Shown piece after piece: positions 21,647 through 31,991 of a stretch of 64,000 nucleotides of DNA. The translations under genes and the position numbers were made by a program. The DNA is from Takakia lepidozioides (taxonomy: Eukaryota; Streptophyta; Takakiopsida; Takakiales; Takakiaceae): NCBI GenBank assembly GCA_030704615.1, contig CM060733.1, positions 11,160,001 through 11,224,000 on the forward strand, given 5' to 3'. The notes below the pieces were generated by a model, which worked only from the letters and a program-made list of their open reading frames with translations, was not told the origin of the DNA and made no database searches. The stretch's first letter is position 1. Each line of letters starts with the position of its first letter.

Positions 21647-22188
21647 GCGTCTTTTAGTAAAGTACGTTTGAGAGGGATGTGATTCATACCTAGGCTGAAT
21701 AATTCTTTCAGCTTTGCGTGTTTAATAATGTTCAGGTCCATGGTACGTACGTGTTGCGTAGGTGTAGAACCAGACAGATGGAATTCTGATTTTGTATCCA
21801 CATCCCGAAAATCATGAAACCTCTTGGCACTGTCACATAGACAATCTGGTGAGTGAATCAAGTCTTGCATAAAGCAAAAATCACGGAAAACAACAGCAGG
21901 CTGATAGTATTCAGAACTGCTTTGTTTATGATATGTCCATCCAAAAACTATCTCATCGATGAGAATAGCTAAGTCATTTTGCCCAAATTCCAGAAAGGCT
22001 TCTTTTATCAGGTTCTTAGGGTGTATCCACTCCATACCACGGTTTGGGTATAACATATGAATGAATCCCAAAGGAGCAGGTTTTGCTGCCTGTTTTATGA
22101 ATTTCCTGCCATGGGCATGAGTTTCAATTTGTTTGCAACCATCCTCAAAGACATATAACGCATCTGCACATACAGAGTAGAGGAACAT
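21613..22188 (-). pseudogene. RT frame, N-terminal 180 codons only (truncated copy)
   Basis: Identical to the first 180 residues of the full reverse transcriptase at 26108-28330, then eleven unrelated codons and a stop. It lacks every RT catalytic motif. The start codon at 22188 is the ATG 18 bases after the ORF1 stop, as in the full copy. Confidence 0.88.
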
Positions 22189-22205
22189 ACCAAAAAATGA
22201 GATTT

Positions 22206-23684
22206 TTACAGATCATTCCAAGATCCAAAGTCTCGTTTGTGTATTGGGGAGAACTCGTCAGTGATACGACGAGTCTTGTATGACTCCTGGCTGGCGATGT
22301 TGATGGTGGTACTGGAATTAGCACCCGAACCCCCAGTTGAGGACCGATTCGTTGCTCTTGAATTCTCAGAGGTGTTGGTAGAGTAATGTCCCCTGCCAGA
22401 GCGTCCTCCTCTTTGGTAGAGACCTCTTCCACGACCAGGGGTACCTCTTCCCCGGGCAGTGCTGCTCTTGCCTTGTTGAGGAGGCATCTGCCCCTCCATA
22501 CGCTGCCGTTTGTAGCTATTGAATTGTGGCCTGGGAAGGCTGTCTGAAAAAGACCCAGGTTTCACGAGTTTCTCAATGTATCTGGCCCCCTTGGATTCTC
22601 CTAACTTCGCAAGCAGCTTGGCTTGTGGGTCATTTGAGAATTCACAGGCTGCTTCCATTATGAACCCTCGGGTCATCTGGAAAGTAATTTGTGCCAGTAC
22701 AGCAGATCTGGCAGCCCGCATGATCCATACCAGAAAATTGTAATACTTGGTTTGCACCGAAGGATAGGTATCATCAGGGAAGAACACAATCAGATTGTTC
22801 AGCATATACCAAACCATATGGTCAAACCAAGCAACACTCCCAATGCAAGAAGAAGGTGCCCCTCCTTGTCCACAGTTGCATCTTATGTAGGGACGATGCC
22901 AATTGAAGAGTTGACTCTTATGGTTCTTGGATCTGGCTGATCCAGTCGGCAAATCATTTTTGGTCCTCAAGGTAAGGTTCTCACCTTTGTCACAGAGCTT
23001 GTAGTAGAAGGTCCTTAGTGGCCACGCCACGGCAATAGGTTCCTTTTTTATTCTCTGAAGACCCTCCTTAGCATCCTGTGCACATCTACTGCGTTCAGCA
23101 GGAGTTATGTTGCCCCATTTGACCCACATTTCAATGGAAATGGGTGCCAATAGGTTGATATTAGCATGTGGATGCCACATCATATGATCGTTATTGGCAA
23201 CCTCTAATTCAACTGCACGGGGAGGCAACCAAGGGACAAATTGCAGATTTCCAGGAGTGGCACCTGCTGCTCTTTCTTGTTCCACTTGTGAGAGTTCTAC
23301 TTGTTCACAGAATTCTCTCACTGCCTCTTTTTCTTCATCCGGTAAAATCATGTGCCCAAGGATTGGGTGATTACTTACAGAAGGGATGAAGTCTTTTTCA
23401 GAGGTGTTTGCAGATTTCTGCGTGGAGACAGTCTGGTCATCTTCCGGGTTCGCCATTCTAAGAGCAGCCTCAATGGCTGATCCCTTCTTTTCCCATTGTA
23501 TCAGCTCCTCGGCATCATCTTCCAGTACCTCAATCATTTTAGTATTGAACTCCTGGAGCTTCTCCAGGTACCTGCCATTCTTATTTGCCATGATGCCAAG
23601 TGCAACCCAATTTTCCAAAGCCAAAGTCTCAAGTAGTAATACGGGATTTTCATCACCTGAATTTTCCAAGGCCTCAGTGTCCAT
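22206..23684 (-). CDS. ORF1 (Gag-like, RG-rich) of the truncated copy
   Basis: A 492-codon frame, identical in translation to 28348-29826. The open frame extends upstream of the first ATG by some 50 codons to an acceptor-like TTTGACAG near 23833, so the natural N-terminus may come from a spliced upstream exon. Description and domains are given under the full copy. As the frame is intact it could still be expressed even though the RT of this copy is truncated. Confidence 0.75.
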   Translation of the reverse strand: MDTEALENSGDENPVLLLETLALENWVALGIMANKNGRYLEKLQEFNTKMIEVLEDDAEELIQWEKKGSAIEAALRMANPEDDQTVSTQKSANTSEKDFIPSVSNHPILGHMILPDEEKEAVREFCEQVELSQVEQERAAGATPGNLQFVPWLPPRAVELEVANNDHMMWHPHANINLLAPISIEMWVKWGNITPAERSRCAQDAKEGLQRIKKEPIAVAWPLRTFYYKLCDKGENLTLRTKNDLPTGSARSKNHKSQLFNWHRPYIRCNCGQGGAPSSCIGSVAWFDHMVWYMLNNLIVFFPDDTYPSVQTKYYNFLVWIMRAARSAVLAQITFQMTRGFIMEAACEFSNDPQAKLLAKLGESKGARYIEKLVKPGSFSDSLPRPQFNSYKRQRMEGQMPPQQGKSSTARGRGTPGRGRGLYQRGGRSGRGHYSTNTSENSRATNRSSTGGSGANSSTTINIASQESYKTRRITDEFSPIHKRDFGSWNDL

Positions 23685-25564
23685 CTTTTGTAATGTAGCA
23701 TGGAAGTCACTTGGTGTGACTTGTGCGAGGGTTGCTTGTACAGCAGGAATTGGAGGAGGTAGAGGGGACTGATACCCCAGAGCTACGAGGTCCTCATTCC
23801 ATCTAGGGTCTCCTTTGGTGACCTTCTGTCAAAGTCCCCCCGAAAAAACTTGTCAGTGCATCATAATGAGAAGGTGAAAAGGAGATGGGTAGATGATGTG
23901 TACAAATACCACTAAGTACATTGGTCAAATAAAGAGAGAGAAGATATACATGTCATGTCAAGACATGGACAAGACCACTAAAGTCATTGTCATTGAAAGA
24001 CAAAGCAACCCTTTACAAGGCATCATCTAACAACCCCTTTTACCAACTCATTTGAACATCTTATAACTTTTCAGGGTATCTGAAAAAACAGGGTGGGAGG
24101 GCGGGATTCCTGGTCATTCATATCCTGAAAGCCCTATAAGTTGACATAAAGCATTCATTTTTTGTTGTTGACATGGGTCAAGCCTTACATAATCTAGTTC
24201 TTGAGCCATTCATCTTCCTAAAACAACATCCTGTGTAGGCGTGAAACTGATCTGTCAGTGCCAAGACACATGCAAGATTCATAAAGTAGAAGCGGGGCTA
24301 AGTTTTTATCAAGTATATGTAAGCCTGGATAATCATTCCAGGACTTCAAGATCAAAACTCTGCCATAGTATAAGGTAGGAAGCGCACAGCATCTACCAGC
24401 AAGCAGTTCTTGAAAACCAAAATACTGATGGGGTCAGGTCTGAAGGTGCTTCAGTGCCAAGTCATAAGCCAGATTTCTAACAAAACAAAACATAGGGCTG
24501 AGTACCCTTAAGTAGATATGGGCCTGAAGTGGTATTCCAGGGCCTCATAACAAGCTCTGCTAGTTAAAGAAATGAACTCAAAAACCATTGTCCCCTATCA
24601 TGCAATGAAATAGTGGTGATATAAGAGCCTTGAAGAATGTTTGTTATCACAAGGTCTATCTTCTGATCCATCAGAGCCAGGCCATGGTGTTTCATTTCAG
24701 AGCTTAGTTTCCATGCTGCCAGAGCTATAGTCGCAGCCATGTACCTTTGTTAAAAACATCCAGAGCTTTCAACAGAGATTTTGTTTTCTATGAAGTCCCT
24801 TGTGTGTCTTAACTCCAAAATGTATAAAAGTGGTTATCAAGAACCAAAAACAGGGATAAGGAGTAAGAAGGTGATCCTCATTAGAGCAGACTTGAAGCCG
24901 ATTTGAGGCAGCAAGATGGCAGATTTGAAACAACAGTTGGTATCAGCAGCTTCAGGCGGTAGCAGCAATCCCTTATGCATGAATCAGACTCTGCAAGCTT
25001 CAATAATTCAAGACAAGTGAAGACCCTCACCTGTGCCCGTCCCAAAAACCACCACATAGAGATGTGTGTTAGTGAGGATGCATCAGGTGAGTGGCAGGTT
25101 TTCACAGTTGCTATCCATGTCAGTGTTGAATTCCAAAGCATGTACAAATCGTAATCCAAGCAAGGGTACACTCAAAAGAAACCTTGAGCGTTTGCGGTAT
25201 GCCCTGCGCCATGGCGTCCAGTAGATGTCTCCAGCAGAACGCAATCAAAGTAGATAGAGATCAGCTCATACAGAAAGAGAGCAACATGTAATCTGTGGCT
25301 AAGTAGGGGTGGAGTACTTCCCAACGAGGAGTAAGAGCGCCGCTGCGAATTTAACAGAATCATAAATTTCTGAGCAGAGCGATCACTGCAATGTCGACTG
25401 CCAGAGAAGAATCTGTCTATCTGCCATTGCGCATCCCAAAAGCCAGCCATCACGAGTACCATGTAGCCGCAAGGGAGCAGGTTTACACGGCGCATCATCA
25501 AGGATCATAGAAGCACGAGTTCAGTGCTGTGAAATATGTCGGCCCGTTTAGGGCATATCTTCCC

Positions 25565-25593
25565 GATTTTTCATCCAGGGTGGATGAAAAATC
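25565..25593. promoter_or_regulatory. Perfect palindrome in the retroelement leader (truncated copy)
   Basis: Thirteen-base arms GATTTTTCATCCA and TGGATGAAAAATC with a GGG loop. The same palindrome is at 31706-31734 in the full copy, and diverged forms occur in the opposite-facing leader (32.2-32.7 kb). It lies upstream of the first possible exon, so a promoter or RNA-structure role is possible. Confidence 0.5.
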
Positions 25594-25876
25594 ACATTTT
25601 TAAGAGATGCACTTTGTTAATGGATGATATCCCATAAAAAGGTATCTTAGGGTTACGGTATAGGCTTAGGTTTAGTAACTGCCATCATTAATGATGGTAC
25701 ATATTACTACCTCTTGGATTTTTAGAATAGGTCACCAGTATTCATGTATTTCATCCAGTTTAGATGAAAGAAGCAAATAGTAAATATCAGGGCCAAATGA
25801 AATCCAAAAAGTTATAGAGGGAGAGGGAGAGAGGGAGAGAGAGGGACCCACCAGCCAATCCCCTGGCATGGCATAA

Positions 25877-25926
25877 CCTTACGGAATGAGTGTGGTATGC
25901 ACTCACCCCGTAAGGGAGTGCATACC
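25877..25926. promoter_or_regulatory. Overlapping hairpins in the retroelement 3' untranslated region
   Basis: CCTTACGG at 25877-25884 pairs with CCGTAAGG at 25908-25915. GGTATGCACTC at 25894-25904 pairs with GAGTGCATACC at 25916-25926. The two stems overlap, so only one can form at a time. They lie less than 80 bases from the head-to-tail junction, where a template-recognition or cleavage structure would be expected. Confidence 0.45.
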
Positions 25927-26107
25927 AGACCTCTTCTCATAAGGTTTCCCTCTTCCATGTAGTTCTATCATCGGATTATATTATCCAAGGGAGTAGAATC
26001 CTACATCCTCATTTCCTCGGCTCATGAATGAAACATTAGTATAAAAATGTGACATAGCAAAACTAGTATAGTATTACTAGCAAAGAACATAGAGTTCAAT
26101 GGTATAC

Positions 26108-28330
26108 TTAGCTCTGGATAGGTTTTTGGAAAATACCTTTCAGTTTCTCAATAAGCTCATGTACAGGGAAGAACAAGCCAGGGAATGAGCCTTGTTCAAG
26201 GAACCTTGTCAAGATACGAGCAAGTTTCCTGGTCTTAAAACCATTCCTCCCAAGAGTGTTAATCAGAATGCTGCATTCCTTCCAAGCCAAAACAGCATTG
26301 CTGGAAATGTATAGAATAGGCACAGCTTGTGAAATCACAATGTTGTAGGATTGATTCACAGGCCTATTGGATAAGAACTGGATATATTGAGTGTAAGAGA
26401 AAGGAAGTAGTCTTCTCTTGTCATATTTCTGGAAATAGAACTCACCTGTGTCACTGTTTGAGACTGTAATCTGGATATTCATGAAACAAGCTTCCAACCC
26501 CACGTATTGGGAATCGGTTTTGGTACGTAGTAGCTCAGGTTTGATCTCCACTACATTGAGTGGGTAGATCCACCAAGGGTTGTTGCTGCTTCTGTCTGCC
26601 TTTGGGTCCAGGAACAGCATTGCATCACCCACATTCAGCCAGCATATATCATCAATGTATCTGAAGGCAGATTTAAACAAAGGCATGAGCTGGAATTGTC
26701 CCAAAGCTGCAAGCCTTAAGATGAATTTGATCTCGTAAGAAAGGAAGTACATGTTGCACCATAATGGTGAGCATGAAAAACCCATAGGTATTCCAGAAAT
26801 CTGCTGCCACACACGGTCCCCTAAGGCAACAAAACAGTGTGACATAAGCCATTTGTGGAGCATAAGTAACTTGGCTTCAGAAAGCTCAATCCAAGTACCT
26901 GATTTCGGGGAGGACGTGCCCCACCTACTTTTCCGGAAAGTACCGTTTTTGGCTGGAATCCATAGAGTATGACGTGCCCGGGGGTGAGACATATGGTGTT
27001 GCTGGAATGCAATCTTCACCACGTATTCAATGGCGTCCCCTAGGTTATCCTGACCTGTCAAAGGTATGTTCTCATAGCATTGTGTAATGTCAGCCACAAA
27101 GATGTTATGGACTTTTGCAGGCAGGTTTAGTGTAAAGTCAGTGATGGAATCAATAATCCAATACATAGCAGTAGATACTTTGAAAAATGGCTCATAAGTA
27201 TCCAGCCTTGTTTTGGTCCATTCTTTTACCAATGGTAGAAGATCCATGGTAGCTCTTGTAAGGAGGCTAGCTAGTTCACTGAAAACACATTTGTGGGCAT
27301 TGGTAATCCATCTGTATTTTTTCTTATGTAGCTTGTAGATTCCCATAATGTAAGGTAGTCTACAGGAGGGAACAGGTATCTCCGGAATCAAACTCTGTAT
27401 TTCCACGGAAATGTTTCCTAGAACAAGGTCAGGTGGCAGCCATACCTCATCTTGCTTGCATGGTGTAAAGTCTTTACCCATCAATCTGTGGAATGCTTGG
27501 ATTCTTACGTGCTTCACACACATAAAACATACATTGTTGTTAGCCTTGTCAAGACCAGAGAAATACAGGTGATTGAGAAGCCATGAAAGTTCGTCTTTTG
27601 CCTCTTTTACAGTAAGAGGATTGCGCTCATGGTGAGTGAAGTCATACCTTCTTCTGCCGGCTTTTTGTTTCAGTCTATCCCAGCATGTGTTTTTTACCCA
27701 TTGGTTGCAGGTTGCAGCCCAAGATTCACATGGGTCTATATGCAAAATTTCACAGGTTCTGTGGAAAGCCAAAGACACTTGTTCAACAACGTCTTTTAGT
27801 AAAGTACGTTTGAGAGGGATGTGATTCATACCTAGGCTGAATAATTCTTTCAGCTTTGCGTGTTTAATAATGTTCAGGTCCATGGTACGTACGTGTTGCG
27901 TAGGTGTAGAACCAGACAGATGGAATTCTGATTTTGTATCCACATCCCGAAAATCATGAAACCTCTTGGCACTGTCACATAGACAATCTGGTGAGTGAAT
28001 CAAGTCTTGCATAAAGCAAAAATCACGGAAAACAACAGCAGGCTGATAGTATTCAGAACTGCTTTGTTTATGATATGTCCATCCAAAAACTATCTCATCG
28101 ATGAGAATAGCTAAGTCATTTTGCCCAAATTCCAGAAAGGCTTCTTTTATCAGGTTCTTAGGGTGTATCCACTCCATACCACGGTTTGGGTATAACATAT
28201 GAATGAATCCCAAAGGAGCAGGTTTTGCTGCCTGTTTTATGAATTTCCTGCCATGGGCATGAGTTTCAATTTGTTTGCAACCATCCTCAAAGACATATAA
28301 CGCATCTGCACATACAGAGTAGAGGAACAT
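26108..28330 (-). CDS. Reverse transcriptase ORF2, PLE-like, no recognised endonuclease
   Basis: An intact frame of 740 residues with ATG start, 18 bases after the ORF1 stop in another frame. Residues 1-300 show no motif I know. RT motifs follow: YKLHKKKYRWITN (about 332-344), motif A with D414 in ADITQCYENIP, motif B GIPMGFSCSPLWCNMYF (about 513-529), and the catalytic FRYIDD (556-561). K-x-HK-x-x-x-R, D-x-x-x-x-Y-x-x-IP and R-Y-(I/V)-DD are typical of Penelope-like enzymes. The C-terminal 170 residues are helical and basic with no GIY-YIG motif, nor is one seen at the N-terminus. Either the endonuclease is absent, as in the Athena/Coprina groups, or this is a separate RT lineage. Predicted role: copying element RNA at a DNA 3' end. 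Confidence 0.8.
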   Translation of the reverse strand: MFLYSVCADALYVFEDGCKQIETHAHGRKFIKQAAKPAPLGFIHMLYPNRGMEWIHPKNLIKEAFLEFGQNDLAILIDEIVFGWTYHKQSSSEYYQPAVVFRDFCFMQDLIHSPDCLCDSAKRFHDFRDVDTKSEFHLSGSTPTQHVRTMDLNIIKHAKLKELFSLGMNHIPLKRTLLKDVVEQVSLAFHRTCEILHIDPCESWAATCNQWVKNTCWDRLKQKAGRRRYDFTHHERNPLTVKEAKDELSWLLNHLYFSGLDKANNNVCFMCVKHVRIQAFHRLMGKDFTPCKQDEVWLPPDLVLGNISVEIQSLIPEIPVPSCRLPYIMGIYKLHKKKYRWITNAHKCVFSELASLLTRATMDLLPLVKEWTKTRLDTYEPFFKVSTAMYWIIDSITDFTLNLPAKVHNIFVADITQCYENIPLTGQDNLGDAIEYVVKIAFQQHHMSHPRARHTLWIPAKNGTFRKSRWGTSSPKSGTWIELSEAKLLMLHKWLMSHCFVALGDRVWQQISGIPMGFSCSPLWCNMYFLSYEIKFILRLAALGQFQLMPLFKSAFRYIDDICWLNVGDAMLFLDPKADRSSNNPWWIYPLNVVEIKPELLRTKTDSQYVGLEACFMNIQITVSNSDTGEFYFQKYDKRRLLPFSYTQYIQFLSNRPVNQSYNIVISQAVPILYISSNAVLAWKECSILINTLGRNGFKTRKLARILTRFLEQGSFPGLFFPVHELIEKLKGIFQKPIQS

Positions 28331-28347
28331 ACCAAAAAATGAGATTT

Positions 28348-29826
28348 TTACAGATCATTCCAAGATCCAAAGTCTCGTTTGTGTATTGGGGAGAACTCGT
28401 CAGTGATACGACGAGTCTTGTATGACTCCTGGCTGGCGATGTTGATGGTGGTACTGGAATTAGCACCCGAACCCCCAGTTGAGGACCGATTCGTTGCTCT
28501 TGAATTCTCAGAGGTGTTGGTAGAGTAATGTCCCCTGCCAGAGCGTCCTCCTCTTTGGTAGAGACCTCTTCCACGACCAGGGGTACCTCTTCCCCGGGCA
28601 GTGCTGCTCTTGCCTTGTTGAGGAGGCATCTGCCCCTCCATACGCTGCCGTTTGTAGCTATTGAATTGTGGCCTGGGAAGGCTGTCTGAAAAAGACCCAG
28701 GTTTCACGAGTTTCTCAATGTATCTGGCCCCCTTGGATTCTCCTAACTTCGCAAGCAGCTTGGCTTGTGGGTCATTTGAGAATTCACAGGCTGCTTCCAT
28801 TATGAACCCTCGGGTCATCTGGAAAGTAATTTGTGCCAGTACAGCAGATCTGGCAGCCCGCATGATCCATACCAGAAAATTGTAATACTTGGTTTGCACC
28901 GAAGGATAGGTATCATCAGGGAAGAACACAATCAGATTGTTCAGCATATACCAAACCATATGGTCAAACCAAGCAACACTCCCAATGCAAGAAGAAGGTG
29001 CCCCTCCTTGTCCACAGTTGCATCTTATGTAGGGACGATGCCAATTGAAGAGTTGACTCTTATGGTTCTTGGATCTGGCTGATCCAGTCGGCAAATCATT
29101 TTTGGTCCTCAAGGTAAGGTTCTCACCTTTGTCACAGAGCTTGTAGTAGAAGGTCCTTAGTGGCCACGCCACGGCAATAGGTTCCTTTTTTATTCTCTGA
29201 AGACCCTCCTTAGCATCCTGTGCACATCTACTGCGTTCAGCAGGAGTTATGTTGCCCCATTTGACCCACATTTCAATGGAAATGGGTGCCAATAGGTTGA
29301 TATTAGCATGTGGATGCCACATCATATGATCGTTATTGGCAACCTCTAATTCAACTGCACGGGGAGGCAACCAAGGGACAAATTGCAGATTTCCAGGAGT
29401 GGCACCTGCTGCTCTTTCTTGTTCCACTTGTGAGAGTTCTACTTGTTCACAGAATTCTCTCACTGCCTCTTTTTCTTCATCCGGTAAAATCATGTGCCCA
29501 AGGATTGGGTGATTACTTACAGAAGGGATGAAGTCTTTTTCAGAGGTGTTTGCAGATTTCTGCGTGGAGACAGTCTGGTCATCTTCCGGGTTCGCCATTC
29601 TAAGAGCAGCCTCAATGGCTGATCCCTTCTTTTCCCATTGTATCAGCTCCTCGGCATCATCTTCCAGTACCTCAATCATTTTAGTATTGAACTCCTGGAG
29701 CTTCTCCAGGTACCTGCCATTCTTATTTGCCATGATGCCAAGTGCAACCCAATTTTCCAAAGCCAAAGTCTCAAGTAGTAATACGGGATTTTCATCACCT
29801 GAATTTTCCAAGGCCTCAGTGTCCAT
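28348..29826 (-). CDS. ORF1, Gag-like RNA-binding protein with RG-rich tail
   Basis: An intact 492-residue frame. The N-terminal 130 residues are acidic and helical. A central domain follows with conserved-looking aromatic and cysteine positions (RPYIRCNCGQGGAPSSC, WFDHMVWYML). An arginine-glycine segment (about 400-437, repeated RGRG and GGRSGRG) comes next, with a Ser/Thr-rich end. RG boxes bind RNA, so a nucleocapsid-like role in coating element RNA is likely. There is no CCHC knuckle. The open frame continues about 50 codons upstream to an acceptor-like TTTGACAG near 29975, so an intron in the leader is plausible. The ORF2 frame opens across the ORF1 stop, so coupled translation or frameshifting is possible. 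Confidence 0.75.
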   Translation of the reverse strand: MDTEALENSGDENPVLLLETLALENWVALGIMANKNGRYLEKLQEFNTKMIEVLEDDAEELIQWEKKGSAIEAALRMANPEDDQTVSTQKSANTSEKDFIPSVSNHPILGHMILPDEEKEAVREFCEQVELSQVEQERAAGATPGNLQFVPWLPPRAVELEVANNDHMMWHPHANINLLAPISIEMWVKWGNITPAERSRCAQDAKEGLQRIKKEPIAVAWPLRTFYYKLCDKGENLTLRTKNDLPTGSARSKNHKSQLFNWHRPYIRCNCGQGGAPSSCIGSVAWFDHMVWYMLNNLIVFFPDDTYPSVQTKYYNFLVWIMRAARSAVLAQITFQMTRGFIMEAACEFSNDPQAKLLAKLGESKGARYIEKLVKPGSFSDSLPRPQFNSYKRQRMEGQMPPQQGKSSTARGRGTPGRGRGLYQRGGRSGRGHYSTNTSENSRATNRSSTGGSGANSSTTINIASQESYKTRRITDEFSPIHKRDFGSWNDL

Positions 29827-29979
29827 CTTTTGTAATGTAGCATGGAAGTCACTTGGTGTGACTTGTGCGAGGGTTGCTTGTACAGCAGGAATTGGAGGAG
29901 GTAGAGGGGACTGATACCCCAGAGCTACGAGGTCCTCATTCCATCTAGGGTCTCCTTTGGTGACCTTCTGTCAAAGTCC

Positions 29980-31991
29980 CCCCGAAAAAACTTGTCAGTG
30001 CATCATAATGAGAAGGTGAAAAGGAGATGGGTAGATGATGTGTACAAATACCACTAAGTACATTGGTCAAATAAAGAGAGAGAAGATATACATGTCATGT
30101 CAAGACATGGACAAGACCACTAAAGTCATTGTCATTGAAAGACAAAGCAACCCTTTACAGGCATCATCTAACAACCCCTTTTACCAACTCATTTGAACAT
30201 CTTATAACTTTTCAGGGTATCTGAAAAAACAGGGTGGGAGGGCGGGATTCCTGGTCATTCATATCCTGAAAGCCCTATAAGTTGACATAAAGCATTCATT
30301 TTTTGTTGTTGACATGGGTCAAGCCTTACATAATCTAGTTCTTGAGCCATTCATCTTCCTAAAACAACATCCTGTGTAGGCGTGAAACTGATCTGTCAGT
30401 GCCAAGACACATGCAAGATTCATAAAGTAGAAGCGGGGCTAAGTTTTTATCAAGTATATGTAAGCCTGGATAATCATTCCAGGACTTCAAGATCAAAACT
30501 TTGCCATAGTATAAGGTAGGAAGCGCACAGCATCTACCAGCAAGCAGTTCTTGAAAACCAAAATACTGATGGGGTCAGGTCTGAAGGTGCTTCAGTGCCA
30601 AGTCATAAGCCAGATTTCTAACAAAACAAAACATAGGGCTGAGTACCCTTAAGTAGATATGGGCCTGAAGTGGTATTCCAGGGCCTCATAACAAGCTCTG
30701 CTAGTTAAAGAAATGAACTCAGAAACCATTGTCCCCTATCATGCAATGAAATAGTGGTGATATAAGAGCCTTGAAGAATGTTTGTTATCACAAGGTCTAT
30801 CTTCTGATCCATCAGAGCCAGGCCATGGTGTTTCATTTCAGAGCTTAGTTTCCATGCTGCCAGAGCTATAGTCGCAGCCATGTACCTTTGTTAAAAACAT
30901 CCAGAGCTTTCAACAGAGATTTTGTTTTCTATGAAGTCCCTTGTGTGTCTTAACTCCAAAATGTATAAAAGTGGTTATCAAGAACCAAAAACAGGGATAA
31001 GGAGTAAGAAGGTGATCCTCATTAGAGCAGACTTGAAGCCGATTTGAGGCAGCAAGATGGCAGATTTGAAACAACAGTTGGTATCAGCAGCTTCAGGCGG
31101 TAGCAGCAATCCCTTATGCATGAATCAGACTCTGCAAGCTTCAATAATTCAAGACAAGTGAAGACCCTCACCTGTGCCCGTCCCAAAAACCACCACATAG
31201 AGATGTGTGTTAGTGAGGATGCATCAGGTGAGTGGCAGGTTTTCACAGTTGCTATCCATGTCAGTGTTGAATTCCAAAGCATGTACAAATCGTAATCCAA
31301 GCAAGGGTACACTCAAAAGAAACCTTGAGCGTTTGCGGTATGCCCTGCGCCATGGCGTCCAGTAGATGTCTCCAGCAGAACGCAATCAAAGTAGATAGAG
31401 ATCAGCTCATACAGAAAGAGAGCAACATGTAATCTGTGGCTAAGTAGGGGTGGAGTACTTCCCAACGAGGAGTAAGAGCGCCGCTGCGAATTTAACAGAA
31501 TCATAAATTTCTGAGCAGAGCGATCACTGCAATGTCGACTGCCAGAGAAGAATCTGTCTATCTGCCATTGCGCATCCCAAAAGCCAGCCATCACGAGTAC
31601 CATGTAGCCGCAAGGGAGCAGGTTTACACGGCGCATCATCAAGGATCATAGAAGCACGAGTTCAGTGCTGTGAAATATGTCGGCCCGTTTAGGGCATATC
31701 TTCCCGATTTTTCATCCAGGGTGGATGAAAAATCACATTTTTAAGAGATGCACTTTGTTAATGGATGATATCCCATAAAAAGGTATCTTAGGGTTACGGT
31801 ATAGGCTTAGGTTTAGTAACTGCCATCATTAATGATGGTACATATTACTACCTCTTGGATTTTTAGAATAGGTCACCAGTATTCATGTATTTCATCCAGT
31901 TTAGATGAAAGAAGCAAATAGTAAATATCAGGGCCAAATGAAATCCAAAAAGTTATAGAGGGAGAGGGAGAGAGGGAGAGAGAGGGAGTGA
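29980..31991 (-). promoter_or_regulatory. Long leader of the retroelement, probably with an intron
   Basis: About 2 kb precede ORF1. It starts in a (CT)n tract, then an AT-rich segment with CTAAACCTAAGCC words, the perfect TCATCC palindrome (31706-31734), and two short frames (31313-31642 and 31022-31312) without homology. A CACCTGTG-like boundary near 31170 and the acceptor TTTGACAG near 29975 could bound an intron. A diverged copy of the whole leader runs in the opposite direction at 32150-34390, which shows it is a conserved part of the element and not random flank. Confidence 0.55.

Larger units (their letters stand above)
21647..25849 (-). mobile_element. Truncated downstream copy of the two-ORF retroelement
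   Basis: Collinear with 27789-31991 at an offset of 6142 (6141 right of about 24017). By eye I see only three differences in 4.2 kb: a one-base indel (near 24017 and 30158) and substitutions at 24360/30501 and 24581/30722. The copy contains the leader, all of ORF1 and the first 180 codons of the RT frame, then stops abruptly at 21647. It lies head-to-tail behind the full copy. Its right edge is within a (GA)n tract at about 25849. Confidence 0.9.
25850..31991 (-). mobile_element. Full-length two-ORF retroelement with PLE-like reverse transcriptase
   Basis: Reading right to left: pyrimidine-rich 5' end next to a large palindrome, about 2 kb leader (31991-29980), ORF1 (28348-29826), RT ORF (26108-28330), and a 3' untranslated region with nested hairpins (25877-25926). 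It is followed directly by the 5' end of a truncated copy. Both frames are intact and the tandem repeats are nearly identical, so this is a recent arrangement. There are no LTRs of the usual kind, no poly(A), no integrase and no recognised endonuclease. Head-to-tail partial copies forming pseudo-LTRs are characteristic of Penelope-like elements. Confidence 0.75.

Noticed and set aside
22755-22790. CTGATGA on the minus strand inside ORF1, a possible hammerhead ribozyme core (hammerheads are known in PLEs)
   Set aside because: No GAAA and no pairing stems at the needed distances; the bases are coding.
23386-23772. Plus-strand 128-codon frame (and its twin at 29528-29914)
   Set aside because: It is the antisense shadow of ORF1; serine-rich because the sense strand is Glu/Ala-rich.
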